Origin: Siphonodentalium dalli
Taxonomy: Eukaryota; Mollusca; Scaphopoda; Gadilida; Siphonodentaliidae
Direction: 5' to 3'
Length of the DNA: 64,000 bases
NCBI GenBank assembly: GCA_032622095.1
Contig: CP136063.1
Coordinates: 115,464,723-115,528,722 of the forward strand
Each line of letters begins with the position of its first letter. Position 1 is the first letter of the stretch. Shown here in pieces: positions 1 through 10,297 of this stretch. Under the pieces are notes generated by a model that saw nothing but the letters and a program-made list of their open reading frames with translations, searched no databases and had not been told where the DNA came from. The position numbers and the translations under genes are program-made.

Positions 1-371
1 CTACCGATGTTCGCAACAGAATTAATTTCTAGGCAATTTGTGTCAGTGGCTACGCTATTAATCACTCTGGTTATTTATACATATGGGTACTTTGTTTCTA
101 GATTGGCCTCTTCTGAACATTTCCGTTCTAAATACACATGGGTGACGAGTAAAAGGCGCATAATGAGAATATTGTTTTCAGTGCATTCGAGCTAGGACGG
201 TTGTCAGGGTTCTTAATTTCAAGAAATATATATATATATATAGTGTGTTGGTGTTATTGGGGCACACGACGCTGTGGTCGTTGTGGCACATTGTAATCAT
301 AAGAATCGTAATAAATAAAACAGAACGAGTCAGATAGACTCTTAGTCCCTGTACACAGATACATACACTTG
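1..371. other. No gene seen; AT-rich flank
   Basis: AT-rich sequence with a short TA run near 228-241. No convincing exon. The open frames here are short and do not look like protein. Confidence 0.5.
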
Positions 372-433
372 ATTTTAGAATAAATAACAGAATCTTCACG
401 GAAAGTCGGTATTGAATTTGATGTCATGGAGAG

Positions 434-1080
434 TCAATTTAATATTATTTTAAATTCCACCATTGACTCAGTCTCTACTATGTATGCCGGTAGAGCATTC
501 CAGCTACAACAAACTCTCTCTAGGAAAAGAAGTCTTTCCTCACATCTTTGTTGTTATGTCCTAATGATAGTTTATAAGAATGTCCTCTGATCGACATGTA
601 GGTCGATCTTGTGAACAGCAATTCTGGATTAACATTGTAGAATCCCTTCAAGAGTTTGATCACCTCTATCAGATCTCCCCTTAACCTTCTGTACTTAAGG
701 GACACAACGTGTAGAATAACCATTCTGTCACGGTAAGAGTATGACCGAAACCACGGAACCATACGCGTGGCTCGTTTTTTGTCACTTTCTAACGATCTTG
801 AGTGTTTGAGGAGATGGGAATCCCAAATATGTTGGCAATACTCGAGAATTGGACGAACCATTGTTGTATATAACCTCTTGAAGGTTTCTGAATCTAATTC
901 AGTGAACGTTCGCCCAAGAATCTGGTTTGCCTTCGATACTACCGCACTAACTTGTCGTTCGAATTTAAGTTTGTCAATAAAAATACTAAGGTCCTTTTCT
1001 GTTTCCGTTGGTAAAATCGATAGTTTTCTCAAGCGACTCTCACTAAAGGTGCCCCCAGCCAACACAGCGCTGGACCCCAC
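434..1080 (-). pseudogene. LINE (CR1/L2-like) reverse transcriptase C-terminal fragment, frameshifted
   Basis: The 186-codon open part matches the region C-terminal to the RT catalytic core in animal non-LTR retrotransposons. Visible blocks are DLSIFIDKLKF, ANQILGRTF, a VRPILEYCQHIWDSHL stretch, RATRMVPW, LKYRRLRGDLIEVIKLL, TRGHS-like SIRGHSYKL and VRKDFFS. After VRKDFFS a one-base shift moves the reading frame, and the family continuation (C-SWNALPAYIVE) follows in another frame before a stop near 434. The catalytic FADD region, endonuclease and 5' end are absent, so this is a dead 5'-truncated copy. The clade assignment is from general resemblance and is uncertain. Confidence 0.8.
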
Positions 1081-1537
1081 GCATATAATTCACCCTACTA
1101 CATTCATTTCTTATAGATAGCGTTTTGATGTTTTATTCCCATAAACAGCTGAGTGTATTCTTATTTATTTTCACAAAAAGTCAACGATATTAATAACTGG
1201 TTTCAGATGAAATTCGCTTTTAGCGATTAGGTCAACAATTTGAGACGTGTTCGTGTTATGATCTGTGTTATTGGGCTATAAAACGATTGAATAAATTGAC
1301 AGTGGACCAATCACGTACGGAACAGGATTTAGTGTAACACAGACGGGCAAAATATGTAAATATATACAATTATACATACACATGCTGTATTATTTTACCA
1401 TGCCAGGAATATACCATCAAGGAAGTTGAAGGAACACCCTTTATTGTTCCATGTTGAAGAATTCGGGGCCGACTGTTTTAAATTCTATGACTTTTTTTCA
1501 TGTGGAATATAAAGTCCATTTATATCTTCAAATGGGA

Positions 1538-1670
1538 AATGCGCTGGTGCAGCATTAAATACGATGTGTCAGTGTATTCTCTTATATAAGTGAGTCTCCC
1601 ATAGGGAGCCTCACATATATACAAGAAAATGCACTGGCTTATACTAGGTCAAGGTAATATTGTTAGGCCA
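1538..1670. mobile_element. DH-TTAA-b MITE, left part only
   Basis: GTGCAGCATTAAAT, then a palindrome (about 1569-1640) of the CAGTGTATTCTCTTAT...GAAAATGCACTGGC type, then the linker. It is cut off at the duplication junction, so the second palindrome is missing here. Confidence 0.7.
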
Positions 1671-2969
1671 ATTTTAGAATAAATAACAGAATCTTCACGG
1701 AAAGTCGGTATTGAATTTGATGTCATGGAGAGTCAATTTAATATTATTTTAAATTCCACCATTGACTCAGTCTCTACTATGTATGCCGGTAGAGCATTCC
1801 AGCTACAACAAACTCTCTCTAGGAAAAGAAGTCTTTCCTCACATCTTTGTTGTTATGTCCTAATGATAGTTTATAAGAATGTCCTCTGATCGACATGTAG
1901 GTCGATCTTGTGAACAGCAATTCTGGATTAACATTGTAGAATCCCTTCAAGAGTTTGATCACCTCTATCAGATCTCCCCTTAACCTTCTGTACTTAAGGG
2001 ACACAACGTGTAGAATAACCATTCTGTCACGGTAAGAGTATGACCGAAACCACGGAACCATACGCGTGGCTCGTTTTTTGTCACTTTCTAACGATCTTGA
2101 GTGTTTGAGGAGATGGGAATCCCAAATATGTTGGCAATACTCGAGAATTGGACGAACCATTGTTGTATATAACCTCTTGAAGGTTTCTGAATCTAATTCA
2201 GTGAACGTTCGCCCAAGAATCTGGTTTGCCTTCGATACTACCGCACTAACTTGTCGTTCGAATTTAAGTTTGTCAATAAAAATACTAAGGTCCTTTTCTG
2301 TTTCCGTTGGTAAAATCGATAGTTTTCTCAAGCGACTCTCACTAAAGGTGCCCCCAGCCAACACAGCGCTGGACCCCACGCATATAATTCACCCTACTAC
2401 ATTCATTTCTTATAGATAGCGTTTTGATGTTTTATTCCCATAAACAGCTGAGTGTATTCTTATTTATTTTCACAAAAAGTCAACGATATTAATAACTGGT
2501 TTCAGATGAAATTCGCTTTTAGCGATTAGGTCAACAATTTGAGACGTGTTCGTGTTATGATCTGTGTTATTGGGCTATAAAACGATTGAATAAATTGACA
2601 GTGGACCAATCACGTACGGAACAGGATTTAGTGTAACACAGACGGGCAAAATATGTAAATATATACAATTATACATACACATGCTGTATTATTTTACCAT
2701 GCCAGGAATATACCATCAAGGAAGTTGAAGGAACACCCTTTATTGTTCCATGTTGAAGAATTCGGGGCCGACTGTTTTAAATTCTATGACTTTTTTTCAT
2801 GTGGAATATAAAGTCCATTTATATCTTCAAATGGGAAATGCGCTGGTGCAGCATTAAATACGATGTGTCAGTGTATTCTCTTATATAAGTGAGTCTCCCA
2901 TAGGGAGCCTCACATATATACAAGAAAATGCACTGGCTTATACTAGGTCAAGGTAATATTGTTAGGCCA
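1671..2969. repeat. Tandem duplication, copy 2 (1299 bp)
   Basis: Identical to 372-1670 as far as can be read. It is followed directly by the second palindrome of the DH-TTAA-b element, which shows copy 2 holds the original right junction. At the breakpoint only AT is shared between the two sides. Confidence 0.9.
1733..2379 (-). pseudogene. LINE reverse transcriptase C-terminal fragment, second copy
   Basis: Same 186-codon stretch and same frameshift after VRKDFFS as at 434-1080. The decay therefore came before the duplication. Confidence 0.8.
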
Positions 2970-3084
2970 ATGTATTCTCTTAAATATGCGAGGCTCCCAT
3001 AATAGGAGACTTGCATATATAAGAGAATGCATTGGCACAGGGTTTTCTCAAAATTTCAGGAAGCTCCAGTCATCGAAGGGTTAA
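2837..3084. mobile_element. DH-TTAA-b MITE (CCCTTTCATGACTGG family), degenerate left end
   Basis: Two palindromes (about 2868-2939 and 2968-3037) separated by a short linker. The right terminus, GGAAGCTCCAGTCATCG then AAGGG-TTAA (TTAA 3081-3084), is the reverse complement of the left end of the intact relative at 55557. The left terminus is too diverged to place. Confidence 0.7.
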
Positions 3085-3324
3085 TATTTATATAATTTTA
3101 TCAACCTTTTTTATCACCGGGCGGGATGGAACGAAAGGGGGCACAAATTCACGCTGGTGGCTTAGAGACAAACAAACAAGGCTTGTCTATTTGACATGCC
3201 TGTTTAAGAAACAATAACTACAATTCAAGCTCAGTCATTTATAACATTTGGGACATGACTCGTTTTCTCTGTATGCAGGGCAGCCAAAAGAATTGAATGG
3301 CAAGGGTATAAGCTTCAGTCTTCA

Positions 3325-3362
3325 TTTGTGTGTGTGTGTGTGGGTGGGGGGGGGGGGGGGGG
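3325..3362 (+). repeat. (GT)n run followed by a 17-G run
   Basis: TTTGTGTGTGTGTGTG leads into TGGGTGGG and an unbroken G run (3346-3362). Low-complexity, potentially quadruplex-forming. The exact length may be unreliable. Confidence 0.9.
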
Positions 3363-3618
3363 TGTTCAATTTATATGAAATTTCCAACCAAAGGTGGTGG
3401 GGTGGGGTCAGTAGTTTTCCACAATTCCAGCAATATACATTTATTTGTGTATATGAAACTCATTTTATGTTCCCATATTATGAGGGTGAACAATGTGTAT
3501 ACAACTTGGCAAAGTCAGTAACTGAAGATAATGTCCATATCTCTAACCATGCAACTAACTCAGTGGACAGTGTCCACGAATAGCCTATCTCGGGATGCGA
3601 AAAAGTTTAGATTGTTAA

Positions 3619-4361
3619 GCTAGTACACCACCTGAATCTATGCTATGTGAAGACCACATCAAACATTGTATAATAATACAAATGTCAAAAAGATGACTTT
3701 AATCATATTTGTTAAGGAAAATTTTGGGAGGAGTGTTCTGAGCAAGTATACAAATTGATTGTAACATGAATAACTGCCATGCTTAGTACATAATCTGGAC
3801 TAGTGAAAGGCTCGAATGACTAGTTAATTGAGAGCAACATGCTTCATAAATGTTAACATAATGTTAGTTGTTTGCTGGAAAATTGTGAGCAGCCATTTGT
3901 AAGAATTGTTACAATGAAAAACCAGCTGGATGAATACAAATGTTGCTATGTAGGCTTGTCCACTCAAGCTGGCAGCAATCAACAGGAAATCAGCCACAGC
4001 ATTAGAGTTAGTTGGTAAGCTGGGGATTTGGCTATGGACCTATGACCTAAAACTCATCTCACCCCAAGGGTTTTTATCAGTTCTTGCAAATATGGCTGCT
4101 CACAATTTTCCAGCACACAACTAACATTTTGTTAACATTCTTGAAGCAGTGTTGCTCTCAATTAAATAGCCATTAGAGCCTTTCAATAGTTCAGATCATG
4201 TACTTGTTAGGGCAGATATTCATTTCCAATCACTTTGTGGAGAACGCTCTTCCCAAAATTTCCCTTAAAAATGTGATCCGCCATCTTTTTTACATTTTTA
4301 TTGTTATATATGCATTATGTTATCTTTAGAAAGCACAGATTCCTTCAGGTGGTGCACTTGC
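3619..4361. mobile_element. FB-TTAA-d foldback element, 743 bp
   Basis: Flanked by TTAA (3615-3618 and 4362-4365). Termini are inverted: GCTAGTACACCACCTG on the left against GCAAGTGCACCACCTG read from the right. The inverted arms run about 290 bp each (to ~3910 and from ~4085) at perhaps 80-85% identity. Both contain GGAAAATTTTGGGA, TTAATTGAGAGCAACA and GCTGGAAAATTGTGAGCAGC. The middle (~3911-4085) resembles the middle of the element at 53204-54160. No transposase. TTAA flanks suggest piggyBac-type mobilisation (inference). Confidence 0.85.
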
Positions 4362-4365
4362 TTAA

Positions 4366-5159
4366 AAATTAAGAATTTTTCTGTGAAGGTCGATCTAAAA
4401 CTTTCCACATCTTGAGATGTGTGGAAACCCCTTAACCGATGCCTGCAATTTAGTCCCACATAGCCCCCCCCCCATATCTTTATAGTATGATCCCCAGGGC
4501 AGGTTGAATTAATGAGCGAAGATAAAATGAGGATATATTATTTGAAAATAACTTTTATAGCCATACAATTTCTGTTTTCTATGGTCATACAAACTATACA
4601 CATGATTATATACAACTCTAATAATGTATACAAGGGCAAGCAATCAACGTGAAGCGACTAATGAGTAAAATAGTGATGTATATATAAAGTCCATTACAAG
4701 ATATACAGACACCCGTTGCCCATAATGCCAACATAATATATACTGGCAACTCATACACAAAGAGTGGCAACATGTTCACAACAAATGACATTCTATACGC
4801 ATGAATTTGCACCAGGCAAAACAACAATAGAAGAATTGAAAATATTTGATTGCCTTGTTTTCACCAATGAAAGCTGCATCATTGGAGTCAATTTTTTATT
4901 TTTTTTTATTTCTCTTCACAAGAGAATGGCATATTGTATCTATAAGCATTATTCCAATATGATTAGATCATAATTAAATATGCCTGAAGAAAATTCAATA
5001 GTCATTAATGATAATGCACAGCTATGTGCAATGCTAATGCTATTTTAAAACACTTTAATTTATACAAATAAATATCAATTCAACTTTAATGTCAGTAAAG
5101 AGGATGAACGGACATATGATTATAAAAAGAAACAAATGTATAGTCTTGTGGTGATAATG
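4366..5159. other. No gene seen
   Basis: AT-rich DNA with a C9 run near 4464-4472 and a T-rich stretch near 4890-4910. No splice-flanked open frame or repeat recognised. Confidence 0.4.
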
Positions 5160-5374
5160 TACAGTAATGCTCTAAGTAATCGACCCCTTAACCACAGCAG
5201 AATTATGGGTAATTTTTCAGGATTTAGTCGGAAATATGGCTTGTTGCCATTCATCGGAAAGCTCTCCCGAGAGCTTTCCGATGAATGGCAACAAGCCATA
5301 TTTCCAACTAAATCCTGAAAAATTACCCATATTCTGCTGTGGTTAAGGGGTCGATTACTTAGAGCATTACTGTA
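5160..5374. mobile_element. PAL-TA palindromic MITE, complete
   Basis: TA-CAGTAATGCTCTAAG on the left and GAGCATTACTG-TA on the right. The two ~105-bp arms are near-perfect inverted copies (..GGATTTAGTCGGAAATATGG..) meeting at CTCTCCCGAGAG. The TA flank and short CAGT start suggest a Tc1/mariner/pogo-type non-autonomous element (inference). Good reference copy for the family. Confidence 0.92.
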
Positions 5375-6175
5375 ACTATAAACAGTCATCCATCTCATTT
5401 TATTATTTTGCTCATGATCAAATGGCAATTTGAAGACAAAACAATTCCTGTTCTTTGTATAATTATTAAGTGTACATTTAACTCAGTTGTTATACTAATT
5501 AACAATTGCACTATTTATGTCCCTAGTTTCAAATAATCTGATTATATATCAAAATGTATTAACTTGATGTTGGAAACTAATCAATCTGAATACTGTGGAT
5601 ACTCAGTATAACTTATACAGAGTGCGGAATATTTGTAACTTTATTCTAATTCCCCATAAAAATGCGGCAACTGAAGTTAATCCTAATCAGATTTCATTTT
5701 TGGTGTGCGGGTGTGGAAGTCTAGAGAGTTCCAACTTCCAACCAAAGCATAAATATGTGCCAATTGTCTGGTATAGAGAGCAATTTAATATTTTGCTATT
5801 ATTAATATTTAATATTAACTGCAAGTTGATATGTCAAAACAGCTGTCCACATGCAATATATGATTACATCAAGAAGTGGTAACAAGGGTTACATAGTTTT
5901 TTTTGTAAATTCTCTTTGACATGCATACAAATTAAAGCAGATGATAGTTATTCCAGACCCTGTATTGAATACACTGAATCTGTACATTTATTCAGACTGG
6001 TTACTAACATACATTTCAAGCCTTGTAAACCCTGAACAAACGAACAAATGCATTATAAAATATGTTCACCAGTAACCAAACTAAATGGTATATTATGAAT
6101 CAATCAACATCACAATAGCACTTTTTAACAATATACAAGAACATATGGGAAGAACATTATATTTAGCAATCTGTT
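5375..6175. other. No gene seen
   Basis: AT-rich single-copy-looking sequence. The 95-codon open frame at 5595-5882 lacks splice context and recognisable residues. Confidence 0.4.
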
Positions 6176-6397
6176 TTAATGTTTGAGTAGTTATCCCTCA
6201 GGAAATGTTCACATAATAAGTTCAACAAAATTACCATTATTTGAACATTTTCCTCCAATAAATAGGACTCCTTCTGTCCTTGTTTTATCTGTCATCTGCT
6301 TATTTTCCTGAAAACCTCTCCAGATGAATAATAGACCATTCCAATTTATACTTGTATAAATGAGTGGGAGAGTCCATTTAGTACAGAAAGGCTTAAA
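6176..6397. mobile_element. TTAA-c MITE, partial left end
   Basis: GAGTAGTTATCCCTCAGG, then AATGTTCACATAATAAGTTC, then the family 3' part (CCATTCCAATTTATAC...GTCCATTTAGTACAGAAAGG-CTTAA). The first ~20 bp of the left terminus are lost. Confidence 0.75.
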
Positions 6398-7257
6398 TAT
6401 TCTCAATAATCTGCAATTCAAATTCAAGAGATAACAAATGCAATTATTATGTAAATGGTCTATCATACAATTTACATTCTATATATTTGGCGTTTACCAT
6501 TGTAACTGGTCCGAACACTTTTGTTTAAATTGATCTATTTTATGCTGGTACATGTACTATGGAGATCAGCTTACCAGTACATGTACTTCCACAATATTTG
6601 TTCTCAAGACTCAAGTCCACTTTAGTAGGAAAGCAATTTACCAGTTACGAAGCAATTCTCTTAATCTCAATTCAATATCAAACATCCCATCACCTTTAAA
6701 ACAATAATTTTCACACTACTGGTTATCCATACACATTTCCCAATTGATTATATCCATGTGGGATAAAAATAAGATTACTAGAACCACCCTGATTAGCCGC
6801 ATCATTAAATAGTCAATAATGCATGAATAGTATTGGCAAACCCCAGCACAAAAAATTCCAATTTATTGCTTTTTGGTTGATGCACAAGGAAATGAAAGCA
6901 GTCTTAAATACTTTGTCTTTACAGTTGAGAGAATCTGCTTTTGAGAAGTAATTTCACTAAACATATTATGCTAATGGTATTCAAATTCCAGATGTGGATA
7001 GGAGAAAGGCTATGCAAATGGAGTTAGATCTTATTGGGTGTAGGTCTGGTATCAATACCCTTTTATCTGAGAGTCATACATTGCATACACATATAAACAG
7101 GCTGGATGTAAGTAATTTATAATGAAAATAAGTAAACTGTTCAGTCTTCAATTAAATTCATTATCATTTGATTGAGTGCCATATATAGCTCACAATTTCA
7201 TTCTTCTTCATCTATTCAGAAATTTTAATTAGTTAAAGTAAATTTAATTTCAAACCC
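6398..7257. other. No gene seen
   Basis: AT-rich. GGTACATGTACT and ACCAGTACATGTACT occur at 6546-6587 as a small inverted pair. No coding signal. Confidence 0.4.
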
Positions 7258-7657
7258 TTAACCCTTTACCCAACAAACCGGCCAAAACTGGCCAAATAAA
7301 GTTTCAACAGCCTAAAATATCTTCGGTCTGTCTCAATAGAACCATACAAATATGGATATCATTAGAACCGGCTCCTTGACCACATTGTGATAGTTACAGT
7401 TATGCCATGTGCCAATGCATTCTCTTATATATGCGAGTCGACCATAGGTCGCCTCGCATATATAAGAGAATGCATTGGCCTAAAAAAAATCTTTTTTTAA
7501 CACTTTTTACCATTTTTTCTTACATTCTTTAACAATTTTATAATTTTTAATGTGTTAAGCCAATGCATTCTCTTATATATGCGAGGCGACTTATGGTCGA
7601 CTCGCATATATAAGAGAATGCATTGGCACAGGGCCCTTCTGTTGGGTAAAGGGTTAA
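7258..7657. mobile_element. DH-TTAA-a dual-hairpin MITE, complete (400 bp with TTAA flanks)
   Basis: TTAA at both ends (7258-7261, 7654-7657) with inverted termini CCCTTTACCCAACA and TGTTGGGTAAAGGG. Inside are two 69-bp near-perfect palindromes, 7411-7479 and 7559-7627, each starting GCCAATGCATTCTC and ending GAGAATGCATTGGC. The small asymmetry at their centres (CGACCATAGGTCG against CGACTTATGGTCG with flipped flanks) shows the second hairpin is an inverted copy of the first. An ~80-bp A/T-rich linker (CTTACATTCTTTAAC) separates them. No transposase. Confidence 0.93.
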
Positions 7658-7800
7658 AACATGGTAATTGACTGAAATGAGCCAATCCACTATGAATCAT
7701 GAAGAGAATGTTCTCAAAAATAATAAATTTCATGTTATTTAAACTCTTGGATTCCCGAATACTCGTGCATGTGGATGAGAATTTACTTGATTCCCATTGA

Positions 7801-7990
7801 TTCATTTTAAATGTCCAGCTAATAAGTTCAACAAACAGCTATGAACTTATTAATTGACAATTTCTATAAATGAATACTTATAGTGCCCCTCTTGTCTGTT
7901 GTATCTGAAATTCCCTACATTAAAGCATTCCGGGGTATATTATTAGAAATTCAGTCTAATTGGGAGAATCTATTTTCTAATCAAAGGGTT
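7801..7990. mobile_element. Possible decayed TTAA-c MITE
   Basis: AATAAGTTCAACAAAC, an inverted GAACTTATTA, then TTGGGAGAATC and AAAGGGTTAA echo the family order. Most of the intervening sequence is unrecognisable. Confidence 0.35.
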
Positions 7991-8149
7991 AAAGATGAAA
8001 CATGATTCAATGATGGATAATGCAAGTATGGGAGTGAGTTGAGATGCAGGTTAAGTGAGTCCTCGTGAATTCATCACAGGATAGTGACATACTCATCTAT
8101 GAAGTGATATTGAGCAAAATTAAATTTGGAGCTATTTTATTAACCCTTT

Positions 8150-8478
8150 ACCCAACAGAAGGGCCCTGTGCCAATGCATTCTCTTATATATGCGAGTCGA
8201 CCATAGGTCGCCTCGCATATATAAGAGAATGCATTGGCTTAACACATTAAAAATTATAAAATGCATTCTCTTATATATGCGAGGCGACCTATGGTCGACT
8301 CGCATATATAAGAGAATGCATTGGCACAGGGCATAACTGTAACTATCACAATGTGGTCAAGGAGCCGGTTCCAATGATATCCATATTTGTATGGTTCTAT
8401 TGAGACAGACCGAAGATATTTTAGGCTGTTGAAGCTTTATTTGGCCGGTTTTGGCCGTTTTGTTGGGTAAAGGGTTAA
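8150..8478. mobile_element. DH-TTAA-a dual-hairpin MITE with shortened linker
   Basis: Same family as 7258-7657, opposite orientation. TTAA at 8150-8153 and 8475-8478, termini CCCTTTACCCAACA and TGTTGGGTAAAGGG. First palindrome 8170-8238. The second (about 8262-8325) has lost its first bases and most of the linker, joined at ATTATAAAATGCATTC. Confidence 0.9.
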
Positions 8479-8688
8479 TGCCCATCAGAACAAGACAAGA
8501 GGTTTTAGAATGCTCCCAGCAACAATCCATCAAGTTAGGGCTGCTATGTTTATGTCCCCAATAAAATGCCTATTTGAAGTGTTGATAAAAACAGAGTTTC
8601 ACTTAATGCCCCCCAGCTAGTGCACAGAGAAGACAAGAGGCAATTACTGACAGGGACAGAGCTTTTGTGTGAAGCACAACAATCATTA

Positions 8689-8902
8689 AGTAATGCCTGA
8701 AGTATATGACCCTTTAAATACAGCAGAATTATGAGAAATTTTTTCAGGATTTAGTCGGAAATATGGCTTGTTGCCATTCATCGGAAAGCTCTCACCAAGA
8801 GTTTTCCGATGAATGGCAGCAAGCCATATTTCCATCTAAATCCTGAAATATTTCCCATAATTCTGGTGTGGTCTAGGGGTCGATTATTTAGACATTACTG
8901 TA
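8689..8902. mobile_element. PAL-TA MITE, AGTATATGACC subfamily
   Basis: AGTAATGCCTGAAGTATATG on the left, GACATTACTG-TA on the right, both arms present and meeting at CTCACCAAGAG. The subterminal AGTATATGACC replaces the usual AATCGACTCC, as at 13308, 33602 and 61977, so it marks a subfamily. Confidence 0.85.
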
Positions 8903-9036
8903 GTTCTGGGCTAGGATCTGGTCCAAGGCTTTGTAGCTAACACATTTCTGTGTTGTTTTTGTTTTATGGTGTTTCAAAAATTATATAATCAAGCTGAGGA
9001 ACCAAATTGCTAAAGGGAATTGGCTCTCATCTTCTG

Positions 9037-9157
9037 TACAGTAATGCCCTAAATAATCGACCCCTTAACCACAGCAGAATTATGGGTAACTTTTAAGGAT
9101 TTAGTCGGAAATATAGTTTGTTACCATTCATCGGAAAGCTCTCACTGTATTACTGTA
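9037..9157. mobile_element. PAL-TA half element
   Basis: TA-CAGTAATGCCCTAAATAA through the left arm to GGAAAGCTCTCACTG, then a jump to TATTACTG-TA. The right arm is missing. The copy belongs to the ~480-bp block that also occurs inverted at 34367-34840. Confidence 0.85.
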
Positions 9158-9182
9158 GCTGAAATTACCATGATCGATTTGA

Positions 9183-9447
9183 TTAACCCTTTTTTGTACT
9201 AAATACTCATTGATGAGTAGTTCTCTTAGGAAATGTTCAGATAATAAGTTAACAAATAGGTTGTTTGTTGAACATATTATCTAATCATTTGCCACCAAAT
9301 ATGAATCCTTGTACCCTTGTAATATCTGTTCGTCATACTGTCATCTGCTAATTTATCCTGAGCACCCCTCCAAATGAATAACAGAAACATTCCAATGTAT
9401 ACCTTTATAACTGAATGGGAGAAACCATTTAGTATTGAAAGTGTTAA
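9183..9447. mobile_element. TTAA-c MITE, complete
   Basis: TTAA 9183-9186 and 9444-9447. Ends CCCTTTTTTGTACTAAATAC and CCATTTAGTATTGAAAGTG. Internal inverted AATAAGTTAACAAATAGG/TTGTTGAACATATTA. Closest relative is 34432-34694, inverted. Confidence 0.85.
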
Positions 9448-9553
9448 ACCTATTGTTTCTTGATACAGGATATCCATAAACATACTTCGTTCACTCACCT
9501 ATTTCCCATATCAATTATTCAGATATTATAAGCTTACAGCAGTCAGAGAGAAG

Positions 9554-9556
<3 letters not shown>

Positions 9557-9608
<52 letters not shown>
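9557..9608 (+). repeat. 52-nt poly-C tract
   Basis: Uninterrupted C run between AAGTAA and GTTGATTC. The true length may differ because such runs sequence poorly. Confidence 0.95.
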
Positions 9609-9609
<1 letters not shown>

Positions 9610-9652
9610 TTGATTCATTTGTATGGATGTTCAATTAGAAAGTTCAACAATC

Positions 9653-9874
9653 TACAGTAATGCCCTAATTATTCGACCCCTTAACCACAGCAAAATTACT
9701 TACGGGTAACTTTTCAGGATTTAGTCGGAAATATGGCTTGTTGCCATTCATCGGAAAGCTCTCCCCGAGAGCTTTCCGATGAATGGCTACAAGGCCATAT
9801 TTCTGACTAAATCCTGAAAAGTTACCCATAATCCTGCTGTGGTTAAGGAGTTGATTACTTAGGGCATTACTGTA
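9653..9874. mobile_element. PAL-TA MITE, complete
   Basis: TA-CAGTAATGCCCTAATTAT to GGGCATTACTG-TA. Arms meet at CTCTCCCCGAGAG. A 4-base ACTT insertion sits in the left arm (AATTACTTACGGG). Confidence 0.9.
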
Positions 9875-10297
9875 AGTTGGAATTATTCGCGGGAACATGC
9901 CAACTAATAAATGAGGAGGAATCAACTATCCATGAGCCAGTATTCAGTTATCAAAGAGTTAATTGAAAAATGTTCCATTCCTTATTCTACTGTGCTCCAA
10001 ATATTGATTAATCATTTATAGAATAAAGGCAGCAACATGATCAGCACAGCTGAAACCAATCTGATTACTGCTTCAGTGCAGTGGGTGGTTCTAAACTACC
10101 TAGGGTTTCTCATGGGGGAAACAATCAGGATACATCATCTAATTTTAGAACAAGTCCCTGTTCTTGGAAGGCTTCTGTGTTAGCAGTTAATCAGAATCCA
10201 TGATTGAACTTGAGTATATTTCCCTATGGCTTTCTCAATCCAGAAGGTCCTATGTGAGATTAATATTTGTCTGCACAATGTTGAGTGTAACTCATTG

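Larger units (their letters stand above)
372..1670. repeat. Tandem duplication, copy 1 (1299 bp)
   Basis: Starts at ATTTTAGAATAAATAACAG and recurs base for base at 1671-2969 (offset 1299). No difference was seen by eye. It contains a decayed LINE fragment and the left part of a DH-TTAA-b MITE. Copy 1 ends at TTGTTAGGCCA, exactly where the second palindrome of that MITE begins in copy 2. Perfect identity means a very recent event or an assembly artefact. Confidence 0.9.

Noticed and set aside
767-1120. 117-codon plus-strand frame, repeated at 2066-2419
   Set aside because: Antisense shadow of the LINE reverse-transcriptase fragment.
5120-5428. Open frames sharing KPYFRLNPEKLPIILLWLRG peptides in many places (also 11201, 15891, 17681, 21013, 41082)
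   Set aside because: They are translations of PAL-TA arms. Recurrence reflects the MITE, not a gene family.
7497-7805. Open frames translating to repeated CANAFSYICES-type peptides (also near 8065, 18720, 18793)
   Set aside because: They are translations of DH-TTAA-a palindromes, not a protein family.
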